From Roseateles sp. SL47 (GTDB lineage: Bacteria; Pseudomonadota; Gammaproteobacteria; Burkholderiales; Burkholderiaceae_C), in contig NZ_CP113068.1 of the NCBI RefSeq assembly GCF_026625885.1, forward strand, positions 5,332,001-5,396,000: a stretch of DNA of 64,000 nt. The letters are read 5' to 3'. Positions 1 through 7,811 of the stretch are shown here, in pieces. Position 1 is the first letter of the stretch. Every line of letters begins with the position of its first letter. Position numbers and translations under genes: made by a program. The notes beneath the pieces were generated by a model. The model searched no databases, was not told where the DNA came from, and worked only from the letters and a program-made list of their open reading frames with translations.

Positions 1-540
1 CTGCAGTCCCGCAAGGTGGATGCCATCATTGCTTCCATGTCCATCACGGACGAACGCAAGAAGGTCATCGCCTTCTCCAACCCCTACTACAGCGTGCCCG
101 CCCGCTTCGCGGCCAAGGCTGGCGCCAAGTTCGACTTCTCCCCCGCCGGCCTGAAGGGCAAGAAGATCGGTGTGCAGCGCGCCACCATCCATGAGAAGTT
201 TGTGGATGCCACGTTCAAGCAGAGCGACATTGTTCGCTACGCCACACAAGACCAGGCCTTCCTGGACCTGAAGTCCGGCCGTGTGGACCTGACGCTGGCC
301 GACATGGTGGCCACGGACATGGGCTTCATCCAGACGCCGGCCGGCAAGGGGTATGAAATGGTCGGCCCGGAATACAACGATCCGAAGTACTTTGGCGTTG
401 GGGTCGGGGTGGGCCTGCGCAAGCAGGACGAAAAGACCCTGGCCAAAAAGTTCAATGACGGCATTGCCGCCCTGAAGACCAGCGGTGAATTCAAAAAACT
501 GAACGACAAGTACTTCAAGTACGACATCTCGGTGAAGTAA
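1..540 (+). CDS. aotJ: Basic amino-acid ABC transporter periplasmic binding protein (5' truncated)
   Basis: The reading frame is open from the first base of the window, so the N-terminus and signal peptide are missing. The visible 179 residues match the C-terminal two thirds of a family-3 solute-binding protein (HisJ/ArgT/AotJ type). They include the hallmark SMSITDERKKVIAFSNPYY and the LKSGRVDLTLADM lobe, and they end with a typical LNDKYFKYD tail. The protein should bind arginine, ornithine or a related amino acid in the periplasm and deliver it to the permease pair encoded just downstream. The order binding protein, permease, permease, desuccinylase-like protein, ATPase matches the aotJQMOP order I remember from Pseudomonas. 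The substrate is inferred from family only. Confidence 0.9.
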   Translation: MQSRKVDAIIASMSITDERKKVIAFSNPYYSVPARFAAKAGAKFDFSPAGLKGKKIGVQRATIHEKFVDATFKQSDIVRYATQDQAFLDLKSGRVDLTLADMVATDMGFIQTPAGKGYEMVGPEYNDPKYFGVGVGVGLRKQDEKTLAKKFNDGIAALKTSGEFKKLNDKYFKYDISVK

Positions 541-615
541 CCCCTCCCCGGCAGCGCCTGGGCCGGCCCATTGCCGGCTCAGGCCTGAGGGGCGGGTCTG
601 GATGGAAAGACGTTG

Positions 616-1308
616 ATGAATCTGCATGGGTATCTGCCCAGCCTGCTTGAAGGCTCCTTGCTGACCCTGGCCGTGGCCTTGAGTTCCATGGCGCTGGCCA
701 TGCTGCTGGGCCTGATCGGCGCCCTGGCCAAACTGTCGCGCTGGCGCCCTGCCCAGTGGCTGGCCACGGTTTACACCACGCTGATTCGCGGCGTGCCGGA
801 CCTGCTGCTGATGCTGCTGATCTTCTTCGGCGGCCAGGTCTTGGTGAACACCCTGGCGCTGTCGCTGGGCCATGAGGACTACATCGACATCAACCCGTTT
901 GTGGCCGGGGTGCTGACCATCGGTTTCATCTTCGGCGCCTATCTGACGGAAGCCTTCCGGGGCGCCTTCCTGGCGGTGCCCCCCGGGCAGCGGGAGGCGG
1001 GGCTGGCGTATGGGATGTCGCCACGCCAGGTGGCCTGGCGCATTACGTTCCCCCAGATGTTCCGGCATGCGTTGCCGGGGCTTTCCAACAACTGGCTGGT
1101 GCTGATCAAGAGCACCGCCATCGTCTCGGTGATCGGCCTGCATGATCTGATGACCCGTGGCATGCAGGCGGCGGGCAGCACCCGCGAGCCGTTTGTGTTC
1201 TACAGCGCGGTGGCGCTCATCTATCTGGCCTTCACCACCCTCTCCGAACTGCTGTTCAGCCATCTGAACAAGCGGCTGTCCATCGGCGTGCGGCGCCAGT
1301 CGCTATGA
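616..1308 (+). CDS. aotQ: Amino-acid ABC transporter permease, HisQ/AotQ type
   Basis: This is a 230-residue inner-membrane permease of the HisM/HisQ family with about five hydrophobic segments. The family signature TTLIRGVPDLLLM follows the second helix, and the EAA-loop region EAGLAYGMSPRQVAWRITFPQ contacts the ATPase. I chose ATG 616 over the in-frame TTG at 613 because it starts directly with the usual MNLHGYLPSLLEG amphipathic segment. It lies 75 bases after the binding-protein stop and should pair with the permease at 1453-2139. Confidence 0.92.
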   Translation: MNLHGYLPSLLEGSLLTLAVALSSMALAMLLGLIGALAKLSRWRPAQWLATVYTTLIRGVPDLLLMLLIFFGGQVLVNTLALSLGHEDYIDINPFVAGVLTIGFIFGAYLTEAFRGAFLAVPPGQREAGLAYGMSPRQVAWRITFPQMFRHALPGLSNNWLVLIKSTAIVSVIGLHDLMTRGMQAAGSTREPFVFYSAVALIYLAFTTLSELLFSHLNKRLSIGVRRQSL

Positions 1309-1452
1309 CACGCTGGTGACTGCCGATGGAATCGCAGCCCTGCCGCACTGATACGCCGGTGGGCCGCTCCATGGGTGGCCCCGCCTGTTGCTTCCTCTGT
1401 TGCCCTTTCCGGGTGGCAGTTCCGTCAAACGCCGCCCTCTGACCCGCCGCCC

Positions 1453-2139
1453 ATGAATCTGGACGCCATTCTTGAGAACTTCCCTCGGTATCTGGAGGGA
1501 GCGCTGGCCACTGCCGAACTGCTGGGCATCTCACTGCTCATCGGGCTGGCGCTGGCCATTCCGCTGGCCGTGCTGCGCACGCTGCCGATGCCGTGGGTCT
1601 CCCGCCCGATCTGGGTCTACACCTACATCTTCCGCGGCACCCCGATGCTGGTGCAGCTCTTCCTGATTTACTACGGGCTGGGCCAGTTCGAATGGATGCA
1701 GCAGAGCGCCCTGTGGCCGCTGTTCAGCTCCGCCTGGTTCTGCGCCTGCCTGACCTTTGTACTGAACACCTGCGCCTACACCACCGAAATCATTGCCGGC
1801 TCCATCCGCGCATTGCCTTATGGAGAAATCGAAGCGGCCAAGGCGCTGGGCATGACCCGCTGGGTGATGCTGCGCCGCATTGTGCTGCCCTCGGCCCTGC
1901 GGCGTTCGCTGCCGGCCTACAGCAACGAAGTGATCTTCATGCTGCACGGCACGTCATTGGCCAGCGTGGTCACCATCATGGATCTCACCGGCGCTGCGCG
2001 CGAGATCAACTCCACCTACTACATTCCCTTCGAGGCCTTCATCACAGCGGCCCTGTTCTACTTCAGTTTCACGCTGGTGCTGGTGGGGCTGTTCCACAAG
2101 GCGGAGGCTCGCTGGCTCAAGCCGTTGATGCCTCGCTGA
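1453..2139 (+). CDS. aotM: Amino-acid ABC transporter permease, HisM/AotM type
   Basis: This is a 228-residue permease with the HisM/HisQ signature YTYIFRGTPMLVQLF and the EAA motif IEAAKALGMTRWVMLRRIVLP. The frame is open upstream to 1375, but ATG 1453 gives a start (MNLDAILENFPRYLEG) that closely mirrors the first permease. It presumably forms the heterodimeric channel with the 616-1308 product. The 144-base gap after the first permease holds no other gene. Confidence 0.92.
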   Translation: MNLDAILENFPRYLEGALATAELLGISLLIGLALAIPLAVLRTLPMPWVSRPIWVYTYIFRGTPMLVQLFLIYYGLGQFEWMQQSALWPLFSSAWFCACLTFVLNTCAYTTEIIAGSIRALPYGEIEAAKALGMTRWVMLRRIVLPSALRRSLPAYSNEVIFMLHGTSLASVVTIMDLTGAAREINSTYYIPFEAFITAALFYFSFTLVLVGLFHKAEARWLKPLMPR

Positions 2140-2150
2140 AATCCCACGAC

Positions 2151-3272
2151 ATGCAAGTCCAACAACACCTTCTGCCCAGCCCATCGCCGGGCACCCGACG
2201 GGAACTCGTGTCCCTGCATTACGGCCGGCCCGGCCACGGCCCCAAGGTCTACATCCAGGCCTCACTGCATGCCGATGAATTGCCCGGCATGCTCACCGCC
2301 TGGCATCTGCGCCAGCGCCTGGATGCGCTGGATGCGGCCGGCCGCATCCAGGGCGAGATCGTGCTGGTGCCGATGGCCAATCCCATCGGTCTATCTCAAT
2401 GGTGGCTGCAATCGCACCTGGGGCGGTTTGAGTCGCTGTCGGGGGAGAACTTCAACCGGCACTATCCCGCCTTCATCGAAACCGCCGCGCAGAAGGCCGA
2501 GCCCGAACTGGGTGCCGATGCCGCCCACAACGTGGCGGTGCTGCGGCGCGTGCTGCGGTCGGAAATCGAGTCGTCCCCGGCCAGCACCGAATTGCAGGCG
2601 CTGCGCAAGACACTGATGCTGCTGGCCTGTGATGCCGACGTGGTGCTGGACCTGCACTGCGATGCCCAGGCCCTGATGCATCTCTACACAGAAACACCGT
2701 GCTGGCCGGAGTGCGAGCCGCTGGCTGCCTATCTCGGGTCCGCCGTGACGCTCTTGGCCATGGACTCCGGGGACCAACCGTTTGACGAAGCCTGCTCGCA
2801 GCCCTGGTGGAAATGGAAACATCACTTCGGCGACCGATTCCCGATTCCGCAGGCCTGCCTGTCGGTGACCGTGGAACTGCGGGGCCAGCAGGATGTGCAC
2901 CATGACCTGGCCGGCAAGGACGCCCGCGCCATCCTGGACTTCCTCACCTTCCGGGGTGTGATTGACGGCCCGGTGACACCGGCGCCCGCCCCGGTGGGGG
3001 ATTCAAGGCCGCTGGCGGGTTGCATGCCGATCCAGACGCCGGTGCCGGGTGTGCTCACCTTCCTCCGGGAGGTGGGCGAGACGGTGAAGGACGGGGACGT
3101 GCTGGCCCATGTCATTGACCCCATCACCGCCACGGTGACGGAACTGAAGAGCCCGGTGGACGGGCTGCTGTTTGCTCGCGACACGCTGCGCCTGGTGACG
3201 GCCGGCGCCAAGGTCGCGAAAGTCGCTGGTCGCGAAGCGCTGCGCACCGGCAAATTGTTGGGAGCCCGTTGA
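2151..3272 (+). CDS. aotO: Succinylglutamate desuccinylase/aspartoacylase family protein (AotO-like)
   Basis: This 373-residue protein resembles zinc carboxypeptidase-like desuccinylases/aspartoacylases. Visible zinc-ligand candidates are H and E in [10 protein letters not shown] and the later H in [10 protein letters not shown]; a candidate catalytic Glu is in SVTVELRGQ. The last 80 or so residues resemble a barrel-sandwich hybrid domain ([22 protein letters not shown]), as in other members of the family. The frame runs upstream to 1593, but that part overlaps the permease gene; ATG 2151, 11 bases after its stop, is the natural start. It lies inside the ABC operon, as aotO does in Pseudomonas. 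A deacylase acting on an imported N-acyl amino acid is an inference. Confidence 0.85.
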   Translation: MQVQQHLLPSPSPGTRRELVSLHYGRPGHGPKVYIQASLHADELPGMLTAWHLRQRLDALDAAGRIQGEIVLVPMANPIGLSQWWLQSHLGRFESLSGENFNRHYPAFIETAAQKAEPELGADAAHNVAVLRRVLRSEIESSPASTELQALRKTLMLLACDADVVLDLHCDAQALMHLYTETPCWPECEPLAAYLGSAVTLLAMDSGDQPFDEACSQPWWKWKHHFGDRFPIPQACLSVTVELRGQQDVHHDLAGKDARAILDFLTFRGVIDGPVTPAPAPVGDSRPLAGCMPIQTPVPGVLTFLREVGETVKDGDVLAHVIDPITATVTELKSPVDGLLFARDTLRLVTAGAKVAKVAGREALRTGKLLGAR

Positions 3273-4042
3273 TGTCCACCGCCAGTCTCAGTGTTGTCGA
3301 CCTGCACAAGCGCTACGGGGAGCGGGAGGTGCTCAAGGGCGTCTCGCTGTCCGCCAAGCCCGGCGATGTGATCACTCTTATCGGATCCAGCGGCTCCGGC
3401 AAGAGCACCTTCCTGCGCTGCCTGAACCTGCTGGAACAGCCCTATGAAGGCACGCTGCGCCTGGGCGACGAAGCGCTGAAACTGGTGCGGGACCGCGATG
3501 GCAGCCTGCGTGCGGCCGATGCCGCGCAGTTGCAGCGCTGGCGCGCCCGGCTGGCAATGGTGTTCCAGAACTTCAACCTCTGGGCGCATCGCACCGTGCT
3601 GGAAAACGTCATTGAAGCGCCGGTGCATGTGCTGAAGCAGCCGCGCGCCCAGGCGATTGAAAAGGCAGAGGCCTTGCTGGCGCGGGTGGGCGTGGCCCAT
3701 CGCAAGGATGTCTATCCGGCCCAGTTGTCCGGCGGCGAGCAGCAGCGGGTGGCCATCGCCCGAGCGCTGGCGGTGGAGCCGGAGGTGATGCTGTTTGACG
3801 AACCCACGTCGGCACTGGACCCGGAACTGGTCGGTGAAGTGCTGAAGGTGATGCGCGACCTGGCCGCCGAAGGCCGCACCATGATCGTGGTCACCCATGA
3901 GATGGGTTTTGCGCGCGAGGTGTCGACCCACACGATGTTCCTGCATCAGGGGCGCGTGGAAGAACAGGGGCATCCGCGCGAGGTGCTGACGTCGCCGCAG
4001 AGTGAGCGCTTGAAGGCGTTCTTGAGTGGCGGGTTGAAGTAG
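3272..4042 (+). CDS. aotP: Amino-acid ABC transporter ATP-binding protein (HisP/AotP)
   Basis: This is a 256-residue ABC ATPase with Walker [11 protein letters not shown]-loop [11 protein letters not shown], signature [15 protein letters not shown], Walker [15 protein letters not shown] and switch His in VTHEMGF. The insertion between Walker A and the Q-loop is characteristic of the HisP/GlnQ polar amino-acid branch. The start ATG shares its A with the stop codon of the previous gene (TGATG), which indicates translational coupling. It completes the J-Q-M-O-P operon and energises uptake from the cytoplasmic side. Confidence 0.95.
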   Translation: MSTASLSVVDLHKRYGEREVLKGVSLSAKPGDVITLIGSSGSGKSTFLRCLNLLEQPYEGTLRLGDEALKLVRDRDGSLRAADAAQLQRWRARLAMVFQNFNLWAHRTVLENVIEAPVHVLKQPRAQAIEKAEALLARVGVAHRKDVYPAQLSGGEQQRVAIARALAVEPEVMLFDEPTSALDPELVGEVLKVMRDLAAEGRTMIVVTHEMGFAREVSTHTMFLHQGRVEEQGHPREVLTSPQSERLKAFLSGGLK

Positions 4043-4078
4043 GCGGTGGTGCGTTGCTGGTCGCCCACCCGGCCCAAG

Positions 4079-5092
4079 TCAGCGCAGCGCCAGCATCAAT
4101 TCCGCCGCAGCGCTGAGCAAACCGGGGTCCGCCCGCAGGTCGGGGAACGGGTCCACCGGCACCCACAAGGCTTGCTGCCGCCATCCGAGGCGCTGCAACC
4201 GTACACCAGCGCGCACCAGTGCCGCGACCAATGCGGGCAGTTCGCTGCGCAAGGCCGTGAGCACCTGCTCCGATTCGGCCAGCAATGTCAGGTGCAAGGC
4301 GTGGCGCGCGCCTTGCAGTTGTAGGCCGACGGCAGCGTCTTTCCATTTAAAGAGCAGGCTCAAGGCGGGCTCGTGCTCCTCGTCATCGCCGGGCTCGGGG
4401 TGCCGATGAGGCCTGTCGGCGTCGCGTTCATGGCGCAGCCAATACGGTTGAGGGAGCAGCCAGAACGGCTCGCCCCCCGGACCGATCGGGGGCCGCCCCT
4501 GCGCCAACGCTTCCGCCCATCCCTGAATCAATTGAGCGGTGCTCAGCGAACGCGTCGGCATGCCCGGATCGGCCAGCATCTGGCGACGCCAGCCGGCGAG
4601 ATCGGCGCGCAGGGCACTGAGTTGCGACCATCCACTGTCTGCGCGATTCAGCCTGGACCCACCACCGGCCTGCCACGGATCCGCTGATGGGCTGGACCCG
4701 GCGCCGCCACGTTGCCATCGTGGGCGGGTGTCGTCCAAGGGCTCGGGGAAGTCTGTGTCGGGGCTGGCGGCATGGGTTGTATTGGAGGACTGGGGGCCAG
4801 CGCCCGCGCCCGCGCCACGCCGTTCCACCACTTCCAGGGCGAGGCGAGGCCACACGCTCACCACACGCATCAGCAGCTCATCACCGGGGACGAGATCTTC
4901 CAGTGGCGGCTGGATGAGGGACAGGACCTGCGCGCCATCGAGCGACTCCAGCGTCCAGCCACTGGCACTGGCGCTCCCGGGCTTGAGCCGCAGCAGATCA
5001 CCCGCCTGAAGGCCTTGGGGCTCGCGACCGGCCGGTGCGACACGCACCGTGGCCGAGACCGGCGAGACGGGAGAAGTCGATCCAGCAGCCAT
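4079..5092 (-). CDS. FliK-like (flagellar hook-length control C-terminal domain) protein
   Basis: This 337-residue protein has no close match I recognise over its full length. Its C-terminus (LHLTLLAESEQVLTALRS followed by LVAALVRAGVRLQRLGWR) has the pattern of the FliK C-terminal domain. The N-terminus has two small beta-rich segments around QGLQAGDLLRL and LVPGDELLMRV. The middle is Pro/Ser/Gly-rich and probably disordered. ATG 5092 is supported by GGAGGT eight bases upstream. It lies downstream of flagellin on the same strand but beyond a strong terminator. A flagellar or export-length role is inferred from the fold pattern and from the neighbour. Confidence 0.6.
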   Translation of the reverse strand: MAAGSTSPVSPVSATVRVAPAGREPQGLQAGDLLRLKPGSASASGWTLESLDGAQVLSLIQPPLEDLVPGDELLMRVVSVWPRLALEVVERRGAGAGAGPQSSNTTHAASPDTDFPEPLDDTRPRWQRGGAGSSPSADPWQAGGGSRLNRADSGWSQLSALRADLAGWRRQMLADPGMPTRSLSTAQLIQGWAEALAQGRPPIGPGGEPFWLLPQPYWLRHERDADRPHRHPEPGDDEEHEPALSLLFKWKDAAVGLQLQGARHALHLTLLAESEQVLTALRSELPALVAALVRAGVRLQRLGWRQQALWVPVDPFPDLRADPGLLSAAAELMLALR

Positions 5093-5121
5093 GGCGCCAT
5101 ACCTCCGCGCGCTTGCAGGCG

Positions 5122-5151
5122 AAAAAAAACAGCCGGGCGAACACCCGGCTG
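5122..5151 (-). terminator. Intrinsic terminator of the flagellin gene
   Basis: Read on the minus strand this is CAGCCGGGTG-TT-CGCCCGGCTG, an inverted repeat with one internal G-T pair, followed at once by eight Ts. It lies 51 bases after the flagellin stop codon and just upstream of the FliK-like start. Structure and position are those of a classical Rho-independent terminator. Confidence 0.9.
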
Positions 5152-5201
5152 CTGAGAATGCGGTGCGGGAGGCACCGCCGAGGGGGGTGTGAGAGCGGGG
5201 A

Positions 5202-6080
5202 TCAGCCCAGCAGCGACATCACCAGGCCGGACATGCTGTTGCTCTGCTTGAGCATGGCGGTGCCGGACTGCAACAGCATCTGCTTGGTGGTCATCGTGGA
5301 CGACTCGGCGGCGAAGTCGGTGTCCATGATGCGGCCCTTGGCAGCCGTGGTGTTGGTGCTCATGTTCTGCAGGTTGTTGTAGACATGGTCCAGACGGTTG
5401 GCGGCAGCGCCGAAGGACGCGCGCAGTTCACCGACCTTGTCGATGGCGGTGCCCAGCGTGGTCAGCAGCGTGTTGGCGGTGGCCGACAGCTCGGTACCGG
5501 CGGCAGGAGCGGCGTTGTACTGCGACGAGACGGCACCCAGGGCAGTGGCCAGGGCGGTCAGTTGGGTGCTGACGTCCACCGACATGGTTTCACCGGAGGA
5601 GGCGCCGATCTGGAAGCTCATGGCGGCGCTCATCTTGCCGTTGGAGCCGTCGATGGTGGTGCCGTTGGAGAACAGCTGGGTACCGCCAAAGCTGGTGTTC
5701 TTGACGATGTTGGTGAGTTCGGTGCCGAGGGCGTCGTACTCGTTCTGCATCGCGGTCTTGTCGGTGGCGGTGGACGAAGCCGAGAAGGCTTCGGTGGCCA
5801 GGTCCTTCATGCGCAGCAGGATGTTGCTCACTTCATTCAGGGCGCCTTCACCGGTTTGCAGCATCGAGATGCCGTTTTGGGTGTTGCGCTGGGCGACGGC
5901 CATGCCGCGAGTCTGGGAGTCCAGGCGGGTGGCGATCTGCAGGCCGGCGGCGTCGTCCATCGCGGAGTTGACGCGATAGCCGGTACCCAGGCGGGTCATG
6001 GAGGTGGAGAGGCTCTTTTGCGTCGAGCTCAGCGAGTTCTGGGTCGACAGGGCCGCGGCATTGGTGTGCAGGCTCAACAT
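5202..6080 (-). CDS. fliC: Flagellin, short lateral-type (FliC/LafA-like)
   Basis: This 292-residue flagellin contains only the conserved D0/D1 parts with a minimal central domain, so it is much shorter than typical FliC. The N-terminal LSLHTNAAALSTQNSL and LGTGYRVNSAMDDAAGLQIA are closer to what I remember of lateral (LafA, Flag-2) flagellins than of polar ones. The C-terminus GRIMDTDFAAESSTMTTKQM is the usual D0 coiled helix. ATG 6080 has AGGAG about eight bases upstream. A leader hairpin and a downstream terminator bracket it. No other flagellar assembly genes are present, so the rest of the apparatus is elsewhere. A sigma-28-like promoter was looked for but not convincingly found. Confidence 0.93.
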   Translation of the reverse strand: MLSLHTNAAALSTQNSLSSTQKSLSTSMTRLGTGYRVNSAMDDAAGLQIATRLDSQTRGMAVAQRNTQNGISMLQTGEGALNEVSNILLRMKDLATEAFSASSTATDKTAMQNEYDALGTELTNIVKNTSFGGTQLFSNGTTIDGSNGKMSAAMSFQIGASSGETMSVDVSTQLTALATALGAVSSQYNAAPAAGTELSATANTLLTTLGTAIDKVGELRASFGAAANRLDHVYNNLQNMSTNTTAAKGRIMDTDFAAESSTMTTKQMLLQSGTAMLKQSNSMSGLVMSLLG

Positions 6081-6116
6081 GATGTTCGCTCCTAAAGAGT
6101 GGTCTTGCGCTTGTTT

Positions 6117-6143
6117 GGTGAGGGGCTTTGAACTGCCCTCACC
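6117..6143 (-). other. Leader hairpin upstream of flagellin
   Basis: A perfect 8-bp inverted repeat, GGTGAGGG/CCCTCACC, with an 11-base loop lies 37-63 bases upstream of the flagellin ATG, probably in the untranslated leader. It could stabilise the mRNA or affect translation. Function is not known. Confidence 0.5.
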
Positions 6144-6705
6144 TGCTTAGGACGACTGGGGGGAGCGGGGACTTAAATGGGGAGGGGAACTTTTTTTGGA
6201 GCGGGTTGGCCGGTGAAGACGTCTACCGATCCGTAGATGACGACACCGTGCGAAGTGTTCGGGTCGGGCTGCGAAAGCGCAGCGGCAGGCACGGAACGGG
6301 CCACCGCCAGACGAAAGGCGGGCGGGTTGCGGGGCATAGACGGGGAGCTTTCCACACGAAACGGCATAAGGCCCCCAAAACAGCTGCAATCTGCCGCAGC
6401 TGCACCCCTGCTGGTGCAGCGCTGCCAGCGTCACTCGGTATTCAGGCTGCAGTTGCTTGTATCTCGTCGTCATCTTCACACCTTACCGGTTGGCAAGGTG
6501 TTGCACTTCAGACTTGAGACCGCCCGGGACTGGTCGCACATCACCGTCGTCACTCTTAACCCGGAGCGCGAGTCGCTCGTCGCTGCGGCCTCGCGTTCCA
6601 GTAATACTCAGACATTGGCTGCATGAGCGAGGCGACAACTAGCTTGACGCGCGCCGACAGGCGTAGTGTCGTTCAACGTTGTTGAACTCGCCGCTCGATA
6701 ACCAG
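6144..6705. other. Non-coding boundary between flagellin and the Rhs island
   Basis: There is no intact gene here. The only recognisable content is an IS30-type transposase start fragment at 6373-6473. The stretch at about 6497-6530, GGTGTTGCACTTCAGACTTG and onward, could be the terminal inverted repeat of that element. The rest looks like mixed debris at the island edge. Confidence 0.5.
6373..6473 (-). pseudogene. IS30-type transposase N-terminal remnant
   Basis: From ATG 6473 the frame reads MTTRYKQLQPEYRVTLAALH then QQGCS. This is the start of an IS30-family helix-turn-helix. Homology continues in a different frame as LRQIAAVLG to about 6373 and then stops. The fragment is therefore both frameshifted and truncated. 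It marks past IS activity next to the Rhs locus. Confidence 0.55.
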
Positions 6706-7131
6706 TCAGTCCTCAGAAAAATAGTGGTCGATTGAAAGCGGAATCCCATAACTGCCGATTTCCTTCAGTAAGTTAGCCGACAGTGTCGGACCTCCATCAA
6801 AACTAGCCTGAAAGTGTCCGCACCACCAAATAGAGCGAAATTCAAGAGAAAGCGCCACTATTTCTGGCTTTCGAGCGCGCAGGCAGCCAAGCAAAAATTG
6901 CAAACCTTCGTCTAAGGATGTCCATTCGGATTGAAATCCGATTTCACCCTTTCCGTTGTATGCCCAGAAGGGCTCACGCCTTCTTGTGCTCGCCTGACTT
7001 TCTAAAAGGCCCAACTCCGCGCTTGCAGCCAAGCTGAGTCGTCTCGAGATATTTGCCGGCTCCAACTTTGAGCCAATAAATCGCAGCTCCACCGTGTAGG
7101 TGTGAGGCGCCGAACGTTTTTCCTTTGTCAT
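6706..7131 (-). CDS. DUF4279 domain protein, candidate immunity protein of the orphan Rhs tip
   Basis: This 141-residue soluble protein has the DUF4279 pattern: an initial beta-strand YTVELRFIGSKLEPANISRRL, a KGEIGFQSEW strand and a late VALSLEFRSIWWCGHFQASF segment. The frame is open to 7311, but ATG 7131 overlaps the stop of the orphan Rhs tip by four bases (ATGA). That is a typical toxin-immunity coupling and decides the start. DUF4279 proteins are often found next to polymorphic toxins. Immunity against the 7128-7811 product is inferred from position and overlap. Confidence 0.7.
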   Translation of the reverse strand: MTKEKRSAPHTYTVELRFIGSKLEPANISRRLSLAASAELGLLESQASTRRREPFWAYNGKGEIGFQSEWTSLDEGLQFLLGCLRARKPEIVALSLEFRSIWWCGHFQASFDGGPTLSANLLKEIGSYGIPLSIDHYFSED

Positions 7132-7811
7132 GGCATCACAGCATTCGCTGGAATAGTCGGCCACAGTGGCGGGAGTAATGAAGGCAACATTCTTAGACAC
7201 CGGTAAACGATATAGGCTGTGCCGCCGACAACAACAACTTTTGCCGTCTTCTTGCATGCATCGCCACAAGCTTCTGGCTCTGGGGCAGGTGCTGGAGGTG
7301 GTCCACCACAACCGTTCTTACCATCTGGCATGCCCCATTCCACCCAGGTCGCATAAGCCTCCGCCAATTCTGCTCTTGTTGCATCCTGGTCGCCAGGCTG
7401 CTTCCAGCATTGATGAAACCAACGCTGGAAATTTCGGTCCGTGAATTCCCACCATTGGCCGGTCTTTCCGCCTTGCCTAACGTGTCCTAACGGGTCGACA
7501 TATTGGACGGGGTTACCCTCCACATAGGCATATGTGTTGATGCCTCCGCCTAGGCCAACCGGGTCACTTTTAACATACCTCCCACTCGTCCCATCGTAAT
7601 CCCGGAAGTAGTTGTAGTTGAGCCCCGTCTCCCCATCAAAGTACTGCCCCGGAAAGCGCAAGGGAAATGCCACTGCAGCCAGTCCTGCCGGAGCAGTTTC
7701 CGCTGCCGTGGACCCAAACGGGGACTTCTCATAACCCCGTTCTCGCCGCACCTGAAGGCGCGAGCATGTCCGCAGCCTCGGATTGAGGCCGCACAAGCCC
7801 GTTTCAGCCAT
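7128..7811 (-). CDS. Orphan Rhs C-terminal module with toxin tip, abutted by an insertion sequence
   Basis: Rhs homology starts abruptly at PFGSTAAE near 7720 and runs through the Rhs core (FRDYDGTSGRYVKSDPVGL and NTYAYVEGNPVQYVDPLG). It then switches to a unique 116-residue tip containing FTDRNFQRWFHQCW, a Pro-rich stretch and a hydrophobic VVVVGGTAYIVY segment. About 30 residues before PFGS come from the end of the neighbouring IS, which supplies an in-frame ATG at 7811. The module lacks the YD-repeat shell, so alone it is either a silent cassette or a gene newly started from the IS. Its core is nearly identical to that of the Rhs gene at 9629-11338, which would allow recombination. Confidence 0.75.
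   Translation of the reverse strand: MAETGLCGLNPRLRTCSRLQVRRERGYEKSPFGSTAAETAPAGLAAVAFPLRFPGQYFDGETGLNYNYFRDYDGTSGRYVKSDPVGLGGGINTYAYVEGNPVQYVDPLGHVRQGGKTGQWWEFTDRNFQRWFHQCWKQPGDQDATRAELAEAYATWVEWGMPDGKNGCGGPPPAPAPEPEACGDACKKTAKVVVVGGTAYIVYRCLRMLPSLLPPLWPTIPANAVMP

Noticed and set aside
1593..2150. Long N-terminal extension of the desuccinylase-like protein
   Set aside because: It overlaps the permease gene in another frame and has only shadow-type residues (His, Arg, Gln-rich).
6140..6182. Possible sigma-28 promoter of flagellin (TTTAAG, then GTCGTCCTAA)
   Set aside because: Only half the positions of the usual TAAAGTTT-N11-GCCGATAA fit, so it was not listed as a feature.
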